Assembly: GCA_963753575.1 (NCBI GenBank)
Contig: CAVWCR010000003.1
Coordinates: forward strand, 2,914,001 to 2,978,000
DNA length: 64,000 nt
Source: VAZQ01 sp963753575
Lineage (GTDB): Bacteria; Pseudomonadota; Alphaproteobacteria; Rhizobiales; Xanthobacteraceae
Reading direction: 5' to 3'
Both the position numbers and the translations under genes were made by a program. Below the pieces are notes generated by a model, which worked only from the letters and a program-made list of their open reading frames with translations, was not told the DNA's origin and did not search any database. Shown piece by piece: positions 9,037 through 17,982 of the stretch. Positions within the stretch are counted from its first letter, which is position 1. Each line of letters opens with the position of its first letter.

Positions 9037-10713
9037 ATGAGGTGCACCGTGCCGCGCGTCGCGTCAGAACCGAGTGTTCTGCTAGCCCCCCACCACAATC
9101 CCGGCGCTCGCCACCGCTCGGCGGGGGGCGATTCCGGCGAGCCGTCGTCACACTTTGCGCAGCTGCTTGATTCGGCCGACACGCCGAAGGCCCCGGAGCG
9201 TAGCAACCGCGCTGGCCGGGCCTCGTCCACCGACGCGTCCGAGCAGCGACCCAGGCCGCCCGAAGGCCCTGACCGGACCAACGACCGCACCGCCGATGCG
9301 TCGGAAAGCCCATCGCCGGAGCCGACCGACGCGCAGCCGGCCGAGCAGACATCGGCCGGCGCCATTGCAAGCGACGTGCCCAAGGTGGAACACGCCAAAG
9401 ACGACACCGAGCCTGTCGACGCTTCGACCGCCACCGTCGACAATACAGACACTACTAATGTCACGCTGCCGGCACCCGCACCCCCCGGAACGGTCGTGCC
9501 GGCCAGCGCCGAGCTCGTGCTGGCGACGCAAGGCGGCGGGGACGATGTGGCCATTGAGAGCGACGTGGCTACGTCAGTCCCCGCCAGCGCCGCCATTCCA
9601 AAGGTTCCGCTTCCCGAGCCACCGGTACCGAGCCCGGGCAATGAAGCGGCACCATCGGGTGAGGCAGCACAATCGCAAGCGCAGCCCACCGACGCGAATG
9701 AGGCGGTCGCGCCACTCGCCGAATTGCTCACCGGGGCAACCGGCACCGAGCAGACGACACCGCCCGATACGGGCAAGTTGCCTGCGGACGGCCGCGCGCC
9801 GGAGGTGCCGACGCCGACGGCGCAGCCCGACAAAGCGCTCGCCACAGACGCACAGGCGGCGCAAGGCGCGCAAATCGCTCAGGCCGAGCAAGACGGCAAA
9901 GACGCGCCGGGCGCGAAAACGACGACGACAGCCGCCGCGACGGACGCCGGCAAGCCGCGGCCCAAGGCGGGCCCGCAATCCGTTGAAGGCGATGAGTCTC
10001 AGTCAACCGCGACGACCTCTGCGGCCAACACCGACAAGCCCGCCGACGCTTCGGGACCCGAGTCCAAGGAGCACGCGGCCGATGAACCGCACCATCCGCA
10101 CCAGCATGCCGATACGGGGAAGCCGGACGATCAGCAACCGCTCGGCCTTCAGGTCAGCGACGCCGCCCACAACGCCAAGCCCCCGTCCGACGCTGTGCAT
10201 GTCGTCCTGCAGGCGCCGGATCAAGCCGGCGGCACGCTTGCACAGCCTGCAACGACCACCGCCCAGGCGACCACCGCAGCGACCCCTGATGCAGCCGTCC
10301 CGATCGCAGGCCTCGCGGTCGAGATTGCGTCGCGGGCGCAGGCGGGCAGCAACCACTTCGACATTCGCCTGGATCCGCCCGAGCTCGGCCGCATTGACGT
10401 GCGGCTCGACATCGACAGCAGCGGCCAGGTCACCTCGCGCCTCGTGGTCGATCGGGCCGAAACACTGGAGCACTTGCGGCGCGACGCCGGCGACCTCGAG
10501 CGCGCGTTGCAGCAGGCCGGACTGAAGACCAGCCAGGACGGCCTGCAGTTCTCGCTGCGCGACCAGGGCTTCGCCGGCCGCGATGGCAACAACCCTTCGC
10601 CCAATGCGGCACGACTTGTCGTGCCTGACCCTGATCTTGCGCCGCCCGTCGATGCGCTTGTGACCAGCTATGGCCGCATGGTGCGCACTGGCGGCATCGA
10701 CATCAGCATCTGA
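9037..10713 (+). CDS. fliK: flagellar hook-length control protein FliK
   Basis: The long N-terminal and central part is low-complexity, rich in Ala, Pro, Thr, Asp and Glu, as in FliK molecular rulers. The C-terminal Flg_hook domain is recognisable from SNHFDIRLDPPELGRIDVRL through RLVVDRAETLEHLRRD to LQFSLRDQ. FliK is exported, measures hook length and switches FlhB export specificity. The frame is open from TTG 8965; ATG 9037 is the first good start and gives about 558 residues. The start is uncertain because no well-spaced ribosome site is visible. It begins the flagellar block and flgD follows 9 bp later. Confidence 0.88.
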   Translation: MRCTVPRVASEPSVLLAPHHNPGARHRSAGGDSGEPSSHFAQLLDSADTPKAPERSNRAGRASSTDASEQRPRPPEGPDRTNDRTADASESPSPEPTDAQPAEQTSAGAIASDVPKVEHAKDDTEPVDASTATVDNTDTTNVTLPAPAPPGTVVPASAELVLATQGGGDDVAIESDVATSVPASAAIPKVPLPEPPVPSPGNEAAPSGEAAQSQAQPTDANEAVAPLAELLTGATGTEQTTPPDTGKLPADGRAPEVPTPTAQPDKALATDAQAAQGAQIAQAEQDGKDAPGAKTTTTAAATDAGKPRPKAGPQSVEGDESQSTATTSAANTDKPADASGPESKEHAADEPHHPHQHADTGKPDDQQPLGLQVSDAAHNAKPPSDAVHVVLQAPDQAGGTLAQPATTTAQATTAATPDAAVPIAGLAVEIASRAQAGSNHFDIRLDPPELGRIDVRLDIDSSGQVTSRLVVDRAETLEHLRRDAGDLERALQQAGLKTSQDGLQFSLRDQGFAGRDGNNPSPNAARLVVPDPDLAPPVDALVTSYGRMVRTGGIDISI

Positions 10714-10722
10714 GGATTGGCC

Positions 10723-11433
10723 ATGACCACCAGTGTCATACCCGCGACCACGCCTTCGATCACCGCCGCGGTGACGAACAACAACAGCACCAGCTCGAGC
10801 ACGTCATCAAGCTCCACCGGCGTTGACAACAGTACGCTGGCCGGCAATTTCCAAACCTTCCTGACGCTGCTGACCACGCAGCTGAAGAACCAGAATCCGC
10901 TCGATCCGCTCGACACCAACCAGTTCACCCAACAGCTGGTCCAGTTCGCGCAGGTCGAGCAGCAGCTCAAGCAGAACGAGCAGCTCACGACCCTTGTTTC
11001 GATCGAGAAGACTGCGCAATCCACCACCGCTCTCGCCTTCGTGGGTCAGAACGTCACGGTCGACGGTCAGACCGCGGCGCTGAAGAACGGATCCGCGACC
11101 TGGAGCTTCCAGGTGCCAAAGCCGATCTCCGCGAACGTCACCATCAAGAGTTCCACCGGGCAGACCGTCTATACTGGCAGCTTTACGATGAATGCCGGAC
11201 CGCAAAGCTTCAACTGGGATGGCCGCGACGGCAACGGCACGCTCTGGCCGGACGGCAACTACACGCTGTCGATCACCGGCCAGGACGCGAGCGGCCAAAC
11301 CGTTGCTGTCCCAACCGAAGTCGAGGGACTCGTCGATTCGGTGGACCTGACCCAGTCGCCGCCCGTCCTCTCGATGGGGGGACAGGACTATACGATCGAC
11401 AAGATCAAGCGCGTGGTGCGCCCGGGCGCCTGA
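10723..11433 (+). CDS. flgD: flagellar hook assembly scaffold protein FlgD
   Basis: The protein has 236 residues from ATG 10723 behind GAGG. A Ser/Thr/Asn-rich leader precedes the diagnostic FlgD N-terminal segment LTLLTTQLKNQNPLDPLDTNQF and TQQLVQFAQVEQQ (residues about 45-80). The FLG_tudor/FlgD_ig part follows, with FNWDGRDGNGTLWPDGNY near 165. FlgD caps the growing hook and recruits FlgE subunits. It probably forms one transcript with fliK. Confidence 0.95.
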   Translation: MTTSVIPATTPSITAAVTNNNSTSSSTSSSSTGVDNSTLAGNFQTFLTLLTTQLKNQNPLDPLDTNQFTQQLVQFAQVEQQLKQNEQLTTLVSIEKTAQSTTALAFVGQNVTVDGQTAALKNGSATWSFQVPKPISANVTIKSSTGQTVYTGSFTMNAGPQSFNWDGRDGNGTLWPDGNYTLSITGQDASGQTVAVPTEVEGLVDSVDLTQSPPVLSMGGQDYTIDKIKRVVRPGA

Positions 11434-11656
11434 CGAACCAGGCGGGGCCCCTCAAACGGCATGTCACACAGCGAAAGCATAGGCTCAGGGAAACATTAGA
11501 GGAGGCAATCGACCCCGCCGCTGGCGGTTATTTATTACCAGAAAATGAATATATACCTGTCCGTAGGTATTGCCGTGATGATCTGCCGCATAGGTCCTCC
11601 GCCCGGGAGGAGTGGGCCAGACTTTGCGCCACAATTTCCCATTTGATAAGATGTGC

Positions 11657-11671
11657 TTAGGTAAATTTTAA
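11657..11671 (+). promoter_or_regulatory. candidate CtrA box upstream of sciP
   Basis: TTAG-N7-TTAA lies 56 bp before the sciP start, one mismatch from the CtrA consensus TTAA-N7-TTAA. In Caulobacter sciP is activated by CtrA, so the site is plausible but unproven. The surrounding 11434-11726 is AT-richer and has no gene. Confidence 0.45.
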
Positions 11672-11726
11672 GCGCCGCCGAGTACTTTGAGGCGGAAGTA
11701 GACCAGTCGAGTGCGTGAGTGATTTC

Positions 11727-12002
11727 ATGAATGAGCCCCTTCGTCCGAGGGCCAAGTATGTGATCGGGCCCGACGGAAGCCCGCTGACGATTGCGGACTT
11801 GCCGGCGCCGGGCACGAAACGCTGGGTCATTCGGCGCAAGGCCGAAGTTGTTGCAGCCGTGCGCGGCGGCCTGCTCTCGCTTGAGGAAGCCTGCGCCCGC
11901 TATACGCTGACGGTCGAAGAATTCCTGTCCTGGCAATACTCGATCGACCAGCACGGCCTGGCCGGTCTGCGCACGACGCGCATTCAGCAGTACCGCCAGT
12001 AG
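11727..12002 (+). CDS. sciP: SciP (DUF1153), CtrA-inhibiting cell-cycle regulator
   Basis: The protein has 91 residues and is almost entirely the DUF1153 helix-turn-helix fold. It contains YVIGPDGSPLTIADLP, then RWVIRRKAEVVAAVRGGL, LSLEEACARYTLTVEEFLSW and GLAGLRTTRIQQYRQ. SciP binds CtrA in Caulobacter and stops it recruiting RNA polymerase, closing the CtrA window. Start ATG 11727 gives the usual MNEPLRPR beginning. The gene sits between flgD and fliF, both of which belong to processes CtrA controls, and ctrA itself is in the same window. Confidence 0.95.
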   Translation: MNEPLRPRAKYVIGPDGSPLTIADLPAPGTKRWVIRRKAEVVAAVRGGLLSLEEACARYTLTVEEFLSWQYSIDQHGLAGLRTTRIQQYRQ

Positions 12003-12259
12003 ACGCACCACTCTCTATGATTGGGCGTCATCCACGCCGGCTCATCGAGCCGGCGTTACTGCATTGGGGCCCCTGATTCCAGCATGCGCTTCGGCCGATC
12101 GGCCGCGACCTTGCGGTCGCGCGGATGGAACGTCCTGCAGTTTTCGCAGGCGCGGCCGCATCCCGCACGGCCATCGCGTAGCAAATAAGCAACACTTGCG
12201 CATGACCATGCGCACAAATTCTCGCTCCCACCCCATCGGCGGGCGCGATCTTAACGATC

Positions 12260-12300
12260 TTAACCAGACAGTAACCATAGACCAGGCAATTCTTGCCGGG
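12260..12300 (+). promoter_or_regulatory. fliF promoter module: CtrA-like half-sites plus GGCAA/TTGCC palindrome
   Basis: The module reads TTAACC, six bases, TAACCATAGACC, one base, then the palindrome GGCAA-TTC-TTGCC and GGG. The same module with the same spacing lies upstream of flhA at 27227-27267. TTAACC-N6-TAACC resembles a CtrA box. The palindrome overlaps the expected core promoter and is a candidate operator, possibly for FlbD, which represses fliF in Caulobacter. Confidence 0.6.
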
Positions 12301-12304
12301 TGGA

Positions 12305-13969
12305 ATGAGCGGGTCAGGAAACGTGCAAGACTTCGTCCAGTTCATCAGGTCACTCGGGGCATCGCGGATAGCCGCCATGGTCGCGGTGACGGTCGCGCTC
12401 GTTGGCTTCTTCGCCTTCATCATGATGCGCGTCACGGCGCCCCAGATGACGCCCTTGTTCACCGACCTCTCGTTCGAGGACTCGACCGCGATCGTCAAGG
12501 ACCTCGAGCGCCAGGCCATCCCGTACGAGCTCAACTCCGACAACTCGATCGTGCTGGTGCCGAAGGATAAGGTCACCCGCCTGCGCATGAAGCTGGCGGA
12601 GGCCGGCCTGCCCAAGGGGGGTGGCATCGGCTACGAGATATTCGACAAGTCGGATGCGCTTGGCGCCACCAGTTTCGTTCAGAATATCAATCACCTGCGC
12701 GCGCTCGAAGGCGAGCTTTCACGCACCATCCGGGCGATCGACCGGGTGCAGAACGCGCGCGTGCATCTGGTGCTGCCGGAGCGGCCGCTGTTCTCGCGCG
12801 ACAAGGCCGAAGCATCGGCCTCGATCGTGCTCAAGGTGCGCGGCATGCTGGAGCCGCAGCAGGTGCGCGCGATCCGCCACCTGGTTGCCTCCGCGGTCAA
12901 CGGGCTCAAGCCGGAGCGGGTGTCGATCGTCGACGAGGCCGGGCGTCTGCTTGCCGACGGCGCCCGCACCGACGACGCCCTCGGCCTGACCGCCGACGAG
13001 CGGCAGGTCGCGTTCGAGCGCCGCCTGCGCCAGCACGTCGAGACGATCGTCACGTCGGTGGTCGGGCCCGGCCGCGCCCGCGTGCAGCTCACGGCCGATT
13101 TCGACTTCAACCGCGTCACGCAGACCTCGGAGAAGTTCGATCCGGAAGGCCGCGTCATGCGCTCGAGCCAGACGCGGGAGGAAACCGCCGCCACCAATGA
13201 CGGCAAGGACGGCCAGGTCACGGTCGGCAACGAGCTGCCGGGCGGGCAGCGACCGCCAAACGAGGCCAACTCGACGCGCGAACAGAGCAAGAAATCCGAG
13301 GAAATCCTCAACTACGAGATCTCGCGCTCCACCAAGACCGAGGTGACCGAAGGCGGCCGCGTCAACCGCATCTCGGTCGCCGTGCTGGTCGACGGCTCCT
13401 ATACCAAGAACGACAAGGGCGAGACCACCTACCAGCCGCGCGAGAAGGAGGAGATCGACCGCATCGCCGCGCTGGTGCGCACGGCCATCGGCTTCGACCA
13501 GAAGCGCGGCGACCAGGTCGAGGTCGTCAACCTGCGTTTTGCCGAAGTGCCGGCCAACATCATCCCTGAGCCGACGGGCTTGCTGTCGTTCCTGACCTTC
13601 ACCAAGGAAGACGTGATGCACTGGATCGAGCTCGGCGTGATGTTCGTGCTCTCCATCATCGTCATGCTGCTGGTCGTGCGTCCGCTGGTCCGGCGCATTC
13701 TCGACGGTGACCCGGCGCCCTCGTCTGGCGCCAACATCGCGGCCGCGATCGCGGGCGGCGACGTGCAAGGCGCACTCGCAGCCGGCGCCACCGTACAAGA
13801 CCTCAAGGCGGCGGCGACGCCGAGCCCGACCGCCAAGATGATCGATATCGCCCAGGTGCAGGGTCAGGTCCACGCCCAATCCGTGCAGAAGGTCGGCGAG
13901 CTCGCCGACAACAACCCGAACGAAACCATCTCGATCATTCGCACCTGGCTGCACGAGAACGCGGCCTGA
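12305..13969 (+). CDS. fliF: flagellar MS-ring protein FliF
   Basis: The protein has 554 residues from ATG 12305. The first transmembrane helix is near 25-45 (MVAVTVALVGFFAFIMM). The YscJ/FliF ring domains follow, with PLFTDLSFEDS, GGGIGYEIFDKSD and ARVHLVLPERPLFSR, then FliF_C and a second helix near 445 (VMFVLSIIVMLLVV). The C-terminal tail NETISIIRTWLHENAA is the FliG-binding segment. FliF forms the inner-membrane ring on which rotor and export gate assemble. It heads the fliFGHN-flbD run, and the shared promoter module lies immediately upstream. Confidence 0.97.
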   Translation: MSGSGNVQDFVQFIRSLGASRIAAMVAVTVALVGFFAFIMMRVTAPQMTPLFTDLSFEDSTAIVKDLERQAIPYELNSDNSIVLVPKDKVTRLRMKLAEAGLPKGGGIGYEIFDKSDALGATSFVQNINHLRALEGELSRTIRAIDRVQNARVHLVLPERPLFSRDKAEASASIVLKVRGMLEPQQVRAIRHLVASAVNGLKPERVSIVDEAGRLLADGARTDDALGLTADERQVAFERRLRQHVETIVTSVVGPGRARVQLTADFDFNRVTQTSEKFDPEGRVMRSSQTREETAATNDGKDGQVTVGNELPGGQRPPNEANSTREQSKKSEEILNYEISRSTKTEVTEGGRVNRISVAVLVDGSYTKNDKGETTYQPREKEEIDRIAALVRTAIGFDQKRGDQVEVVNLRFAEVPANIIPEPTGLLSFLTFTKEDVMHWIELGVMFVLSIIVMLLVVRPLVRRILDGDPAPSSGANIAAAIAGGDVQGALAAGATVQDLKAAATPSPTAKMIDIAQVQGQVHAQSVQKVGELADNNPNETISIIRTWLHENAA

Positions 13970-14012
13970 CGGTCATGGCACCCGCACGCGCTGACAACAG
14001 ACGGAGCTGGCA

Positions 14013-15080
14013 GTGAGTGGCCCACACGACATCGCCAGCGTCGTCGCCACGCTCGCCAGCCGGCAAGGCGAACATGGCAGCGGCCGCAAGCTGAGCGGAC
14101 CGGAGCGCGCCGCGGTGCTCATGCTCGCGCTCGGCGAGCAGCACGGCGCCAAGATCTGGACCCTGCTCGACGACGACGAGCTGCGCCAGCTCTCCATCAT
14201 CATGTCGACGCTCGGGACCGTTGAGGCGTCGGAGGTCGAGAACCTGCTGCTTGAGTTCGTCTCGCGCATGTCGGCGTCCGGCGCCCTGATGGGCAACTAC
14301 GACGCGACCGAGCGCCTGCTGCAGCAATACCTGCCGCCCGAGCGCGTCGGCGGCATCATGGACGAGATTCGCGGCCCGGCCGGCCGCAACATGTGGGAGA
14401 AGCTCTCCCACGTGCAGGAGGACGTGCTCGCCAACTACCTGAAGAACGAATACCCGCAGACGGTGGCGGTCGTGCTTTCCAAGCTCAGGGCCGAGCACGC
14501 GGCGCGCGTGCTGGCCATTCTGCCGGGAGAATTCTCGCTCGATGTGGTCAATCGCATGCTGCGGATGGAGGCGGTACAGAAGGAGGTGATCGAACGGGTC
14601 GAGCAGACGCTGCGCACCGAATTCATGTCGAGCCTCTCGCAGACCCGCCGGCGCGACGCCCACGAGCTGATGGCGGAGATCTTCAACAGCTTCGATCGGC
14701 AGACCGAGACGCGCTTCATGACCGCGCTCGAGGAAGACAACCGAGAGGCCGCCGAGCGCATCAAGAACCTGATGTTCACCTTCGACGACCTGGTAAAGCT
14801 CGACGCCGGCTCGGCGCAGACGCTGATGCGGCATGTCGACAAGGACAAGCTCGCGATCGCGCTCAAAGGCGCGACCGAGCCGGTGCGCGCGTTCTTCCTA
14901 GGCAACATGTCGACGCGCGCGGCCAAGATGCTGACCGACGACATGGGCGCCATGGGGCCGGTGCGGCTACGCGACGTCGACGATGCGCAGTCACAGCTCG
15001 TCAACCTGGCCAAGGATCTCGCCGCCAAGGGCGAGATCATGATCTCGAAGAGCCGTGGCGACGAAGAACTGGTCTATTGA
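14013..15080 (+). CDS. fliG: flagellar motor switch protein FliG
   Basis: The protein has 355 residues starting at GTG 14013, 43 bp after fliF. It has three FliG domains. The N-terminal part contains GPERAAVLMLALGEQHGAK, the middle YPQTVAVVLSKLRAEHAARV (EHPQ-like) and the C-terminal part MFTFDDLVKLD with the charged torque helix region MLTDDMGAMGPVRLRDV. FliG couples the C-ring to the stator. It follows fliF closely and is followed by fliH 10 bp later, as expected in an operon. Confidence 0.97.
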   Translation: MSGPHDIASVVATLASRQGEHGSGRKLSGPERAAVLMLALGEQHGAKIWTLLDDDELRQLSIIMSTLGTVEASEVENLLLEFVSRMSASGALMGNYDATERLLQQYLPPERVGGIMDEIRGPAGRNMWEKLSHVQEDVLANYLKNEYPQTVAVVLSKLRAEHAARVLAILPGEFSLDVVNRMLRMEAVQKEVIERVEQTLRTEFMSSLSQTRRRDAHELMAEIFNSFDRQTETRFMTALEEDNREAAERIKNLMFTFDDLVKLDAGSAQTLMRHVDKDKLAIALKGATEPVRAFFLGNMSTRAAKMLTDDMGAMGPVRLRDVDDAQSQLVNLAKDLAAKGEIMISKSRGDEELVY

Positions 15081-15090
15081 GGCAACCGCG

Positions 15091-15738
15091 ATGGTATCGG
15101 CAACCGCAAAATTTCTCTTCGACAACGACTTTGCTCCCGGCAGCCGCAACAACAAGCCGACGATCTCGCTCGCCGAGCACGCCGAGAAGGTCGCGGAGGC
15201 CGAGAAGGCGGCGCACGCGCGCGGCTTCGCCGAGGCGCAGACCAAGGCCGAACAGCGCGCCGCTTCCGCGCTCGAGCGCATCGCGACGCTGCTGCAGGCG
15301 CTCGACCGGAGCCTCGCCGCGGTGCACGCGCGGCTCGAGACCGAAGCCGTCGAGGTGGCGGTCGCGGTCGCCAAGAAGCTCGCCCCGACTCTGATCGCGC
15401 GCGAGCCGCTGGCGGAGATCTCCGCGCTCGCCGCCGACTGCTTCCGACACCTGGTCGCAAGCCCGCACGTGGTGGTGCGGGTGAGCGACACGCTGCATGC
15501 CGCCGCGCGCGAAGGGCTGGACGAGATCATCCGCCGGCTCGGGCTCGAGAGCCGCCTGGTGGTGCTGGGCGAGCCGGAAATCGCGCCGGGCGACTGCCGC
15601 ATCGAATGGGCCGACGGCGGCATCAGCCGCGACACCACCGAGCTCACCGCGGCAATCGATCAGGCGGTCACCCGCTACATCAGCGCGCGGCTCCAAGCGG
15701 CGCCGAAGTCCGATATTCCCTGGAGATTTGAACGATGA
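15091..15738 (+). CDS. fliH: flagellar assembly protein FliH
   Basis: The protein has 215 residues from ATG 15091; an upstream in-frame extension would overlap fliG. The N-terminal half is a charged Ala-rich helix (AEHAEKVAEAEKAAHARGFA), as in FliH/YscL stalk proteins. The C-terminal half has the FliH domain with VRVSDTLHAAAREGL and the DCRIEWADGGI segment that precedes the C-terminal helix. FliH holds the FliI ATPase and anchors it to the C-ring. Its stop overlaps the fliN start (ATGA), implying translational coupling. Confidence 0.93.
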   Translation: MVSATAKFLFDNDFAPGSRNNKPTISLAEHAEKVAEAEKAAHARGFAEAQTKAEQRAASALERIATLLQALDRSLAAVHARLETEAVEVAVAVAKKLAPTLIAREPLAEISALAADCFRHLVASPHVVVRVSDTLHAAAREGLDEIIRRLGLESRLVVLGEPEIAPGDCRIEWADGGISRDTTELTAAIDQAVTRYISARLQAAPKSDIPWRFER

Positions 15739-16088
15739 GCGACGACGACAGCAAGCTCTCGCTGCCTGACCTGGAGAACGGCGACGGGTCCCTGCCCGTC
15801 GACGCCGGCGGGCTCTCATCCGAAGCGGACGTGCAAAATCGCACCGCGGCGGACCTCGAGGCGGTGTTCGACGTCCCGGTGAAGGTCTCGGCCGTGCTCG
15901 GGCGCGCGCATATGGACGTGGGCGAGCTGCTCAAGCTCGGCCCGGGCGCCGTGCTGGAGCTCGACCGCAAGGTTGGCGAGGCCATCGACATCTACGTCAA
16001 CAACCGGCTGGTGGCGCGCGGCGAAGTCGTTCTGGTGGAAGACAAGCTCGGCATCACCATGACTGAAATCATCAAGGCGGAACGGTGA
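15735..16088 (+). CDS. fliN: flagellar motor switch protein FliN
   Basis: The protein has 117 residues. An acidic leader precedes the SpoA/FliN domain: VFDVPVKVSAVLGRAHMDVG, LLKLGPGAVLELDRKVGE, DIYVNNRLVARGEVVLVEDK and LGITMTEII. FliN forms the lower C-ring and binds FliH for export docking. It overlaps fliH by four bases. A repeat-rich spacer separates it from flbD. Confidence 0.96.
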   Translation: MSDDDSKLSLPDLENGDGSLPVDAGGLSSEADVQNRTAADLEAVFDVPVKVSAVLGRAHMDVGELLKLGPGAVLELDRKVGEAIDIYVNNRLVARGEVVLVEDKLGITMTEIIKAER

Positions 16089-16090
16089 GC

Positions 16091-16210
16091 CGCGAATAGC
16101 AAATGGCGAGTAGCGAATAGCGAATAGCGAGGAGAAGAACTGCGATGAGCATCCGGTAGCGAGCCAATAGGGCAATCGTTCTATTCGCCACTCGCTACTC
16201 GCTATTCGCC
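16091..16210. repeat. imperfect inverted repeat of GCGAATAGCGAGTAGCGA units
   Basis: The left arm, 16091-16130, has several GCGAATAG/GCGAGTAG units. The right arm, 16181-16210, is their reverse complement (CTATTCGCC, ACTCGCTA). The arms can form a long hairpin between fliN and flbD. Similar CGCTATTCGC junk is dispersed in related genomes. It could attenuate read-through into flbD. Confidence 0.7.
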
Positions 16211-16243
16211 GTTCCCTCTGGGCAACAAGAAGGGACCCTGAAA

Positions 16244-17614
16244 ATGCGCCTCCTGATCATTGGAAGCCTGAACGGCCAGCTCACAACCGCGACCAAGCTC
16301 GCGATGGACAAGGGCGCCAGCGTCACCCACGCGTCGGACGTCGATCAGGCGCTCCATGTGCTGCGCTCCGGCCGCGGCGCCGACCTCCTGATGGTGGACG
16401 TGGCGCTCGACATCCGCGATCTGGTGCTGCGGCTCGAGGCCGAACGGATCGCGGTGCCGATTGTCGCCTGCGGCGTCAGCAGCGATGCGCGCGCGGCCGT
16501 GGCTGCCATCCATGCCGGCGCCAAGGAGTACATCCCGCTGCCGCCCGATCCGGAGCTGATCGCGGCCGTGCTGGCGGCCGTTTCGGACGACACGCGCGAG
16601 CTGGTCTACCGCGACGAGACCATGGCGCATGTGGTCAAGCTCGCCCAGCAGATCGCGCCGAGCGACGCATCCGTGCTGATCACCGGCGAATCCGGGACCG
16701 GCAAGGAGGTGCTGGCGCGCTACGTGCACGGGCGCTCGAACCGCGCGCGCGCGCCGTTCATCTCGGTCAACTGCGCGGCCATTCCGGAGAACCTTCTGGA
16801 ATCGGAGTTGTTCGGCCATGAGAAAGGCGCCTTCACGGGCGCGGTCGCGCGCCGCATCGGCAAGTTCGAGGAGGCCACGGGCGGCACGCTGCTGCTCGAC
16901 GAGATTTCCGAGATGGACCCGCGCTTGCAGGCGAAGCTCTTGCGCGCCATCCAGGAACGCGTCATCGACCGCGTTGGCGGGACCCGGCCGGTGCCGGTCG
17001 ACATTCGCATCATCGCCACCTCCAACCGCAACCTGGTCGATGCCGTGCGCGACGGCAGCTTCCGCGAGGACCTGCTGTTCCGCCTCAATGTCGTGAACCT
17101 GAAGGTTCCGCCGCTGCGCGAGCGGCCCGCCGACGTGATCGAGCTCGCCCAGCACTTCATCAAGAAATACTCCCAGGCCAACGGCGTAATGGCGCGGCCG
17201 CTCTCGGCCGAGGCGCGGCGCACGCTGGTGCTCAACCGCTGGCGCGGCAACGTGCGCGAGCTCGAAAACACCATCCATCGTGCGGTGCTGCTTGCAACCG
17301 GCGACGAGATCGGCACCGACGGCATCCTCACCCCGGACGGCGCCCGGCTCGATCAAGCCAAGAATTCCCCGGCCGTCGCGCATGCCGCCATGGCGGCGGA
17401 GGCCGTGACCCGCGCGCTCGTCGGCCGCACCGTCGCCGACGTCGAGCGCGACCTCATCCTCGAAACGCTCAAGCACTGCTTCGGCAATCGCACCCACGCC
17501 GCCAACATTCTCGGGATTTCGATCCGCACGCTCCGCAACAAGCTGAACGAATACGCCGACGAAGGCGTGCCGATCCCGCCGCCCGGCAATGGCGAGGTCA
17601 AAGGGGCGGCGTGA
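16244..17614 (+). CDS. flbD: sigma-54-dependent flagellar transcription regulator FlbD
   Basis: The protein has 456 residues. An atypical receiver-like domain (1-120) lacks the usual N-terminal pair of acidic residues. The AAA+ domain has Walker A GESGTGKE, the sigma-54 contact GAFTGA, Walker B GGTLLLDEISEMD and the R-finger region FREDLLFRLNVV. A Fis-type helix-turn-helix at the end reads NRTHAANILGISIRTLRNKL. FlbD activates late flagellar genes and represses fliF in Caulobacter, normally gated by FliX rather than by a kinase, which agrees with the degenerate receiver. It ends the flagellar run. Confidence 0.92.
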   Translation: MRLLIIGSLNGQLTTATKLAMDKGASVTHASDVDQALHVLRSGRGADLLMVDVALDIRDLVLRLEAERIAVPIVACGVSSDARAAVAAIHAGAKEYIPLPPDPELIAAVLAAVSDDTRELVYRDETMAHVVKLAQQIAPSDASVLITGESGTGKEVLARYVHGRSNRARAPFISVNCAAIPENLLESELFGHEKGAFTGAVARRIGKFEEATGGTLLLDEISEMDPRLQAKLLRAIQERVIDRVGGTRPVPVDIRIIATSNRNLVDAVRDGSFREDLLFRLNVVNLKVPPLRERPADVIELAQHFIKKYSQANGVMARPLSAEARRTLVLNRWRGNVRELENTIHRAVLLATGDEIGTDGILTPDGARLDQAKNSPAVAHAAMAAEAVTRALVGRTVADVERDLILETLKHCFGNRTHAANILGISIRTLRNKLNEYADEGVPIPPPGNGEVKGAA

Positions 17615-17718
17615 CCACGGCACCCTGCCCGGCCATCCGCGCGCCCCGCAAGATCCGCGGCCCGCGCGCACGCTTGGACTGACGGCGCCTCTCTCCCAGG
17701 GACGGCGACGCTCGACCG

Positions 17719-17919
17719 TCAGTGGCCGAACCACCATAGCGCCGCGCTGATCAAGAAGCTCAAGGCCACGCAGGTCGCAATCGGGACAAAATATGTCCCC
17801 TGCCTGCGCTCGCTCACGACATTGTCGGCGATCCGCCCGCGCTTGAGCCTGATCAGCATCGGCCACACCAGGCCCATCGCAACGGCAGCCAGCACCAGGA
17901 TGACAACGAAGCGCGCCAC
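17719..17919 (-). CDS. small two-helix membrane protein
   Basis: The protein has 66 residues with two hydrophobic helices: FVVILVLAAVAMGLVWPMLI at 4-23 and about 45-64 (FVPIATCVALSFLISAALWW). A basic loop LKRGRIADNVVSERRQGTY joins them. There is no known family. The helix-loop-helix pattern and length are typical of small conserved Hyphomicrobiales membrane proteins. It lies between flbD and a divergent SDR gene. Confidence 0.6.
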   Translation of the reverse strand: MARFVVILVLAAVAMGLVWPMLIRLKRGRIADNVVSERRQGTYFVPIATCVALSFLISAALWWFGH

Positions 17920-17982
17920 ATCGATTCCTTTCCGTGTCCCATGCTAGCTTACTTCATCTCCGATCAAGAGGTGAACTCCGCC

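Noticed and set aside
12285..12297. Sigma-54 promoter at the GGCAA/TTGCC element
   Set aside because: GG and GC are separated by 8 bases, not the 10 needed for a -24/-12 promoter; a palindromic operator fits better.
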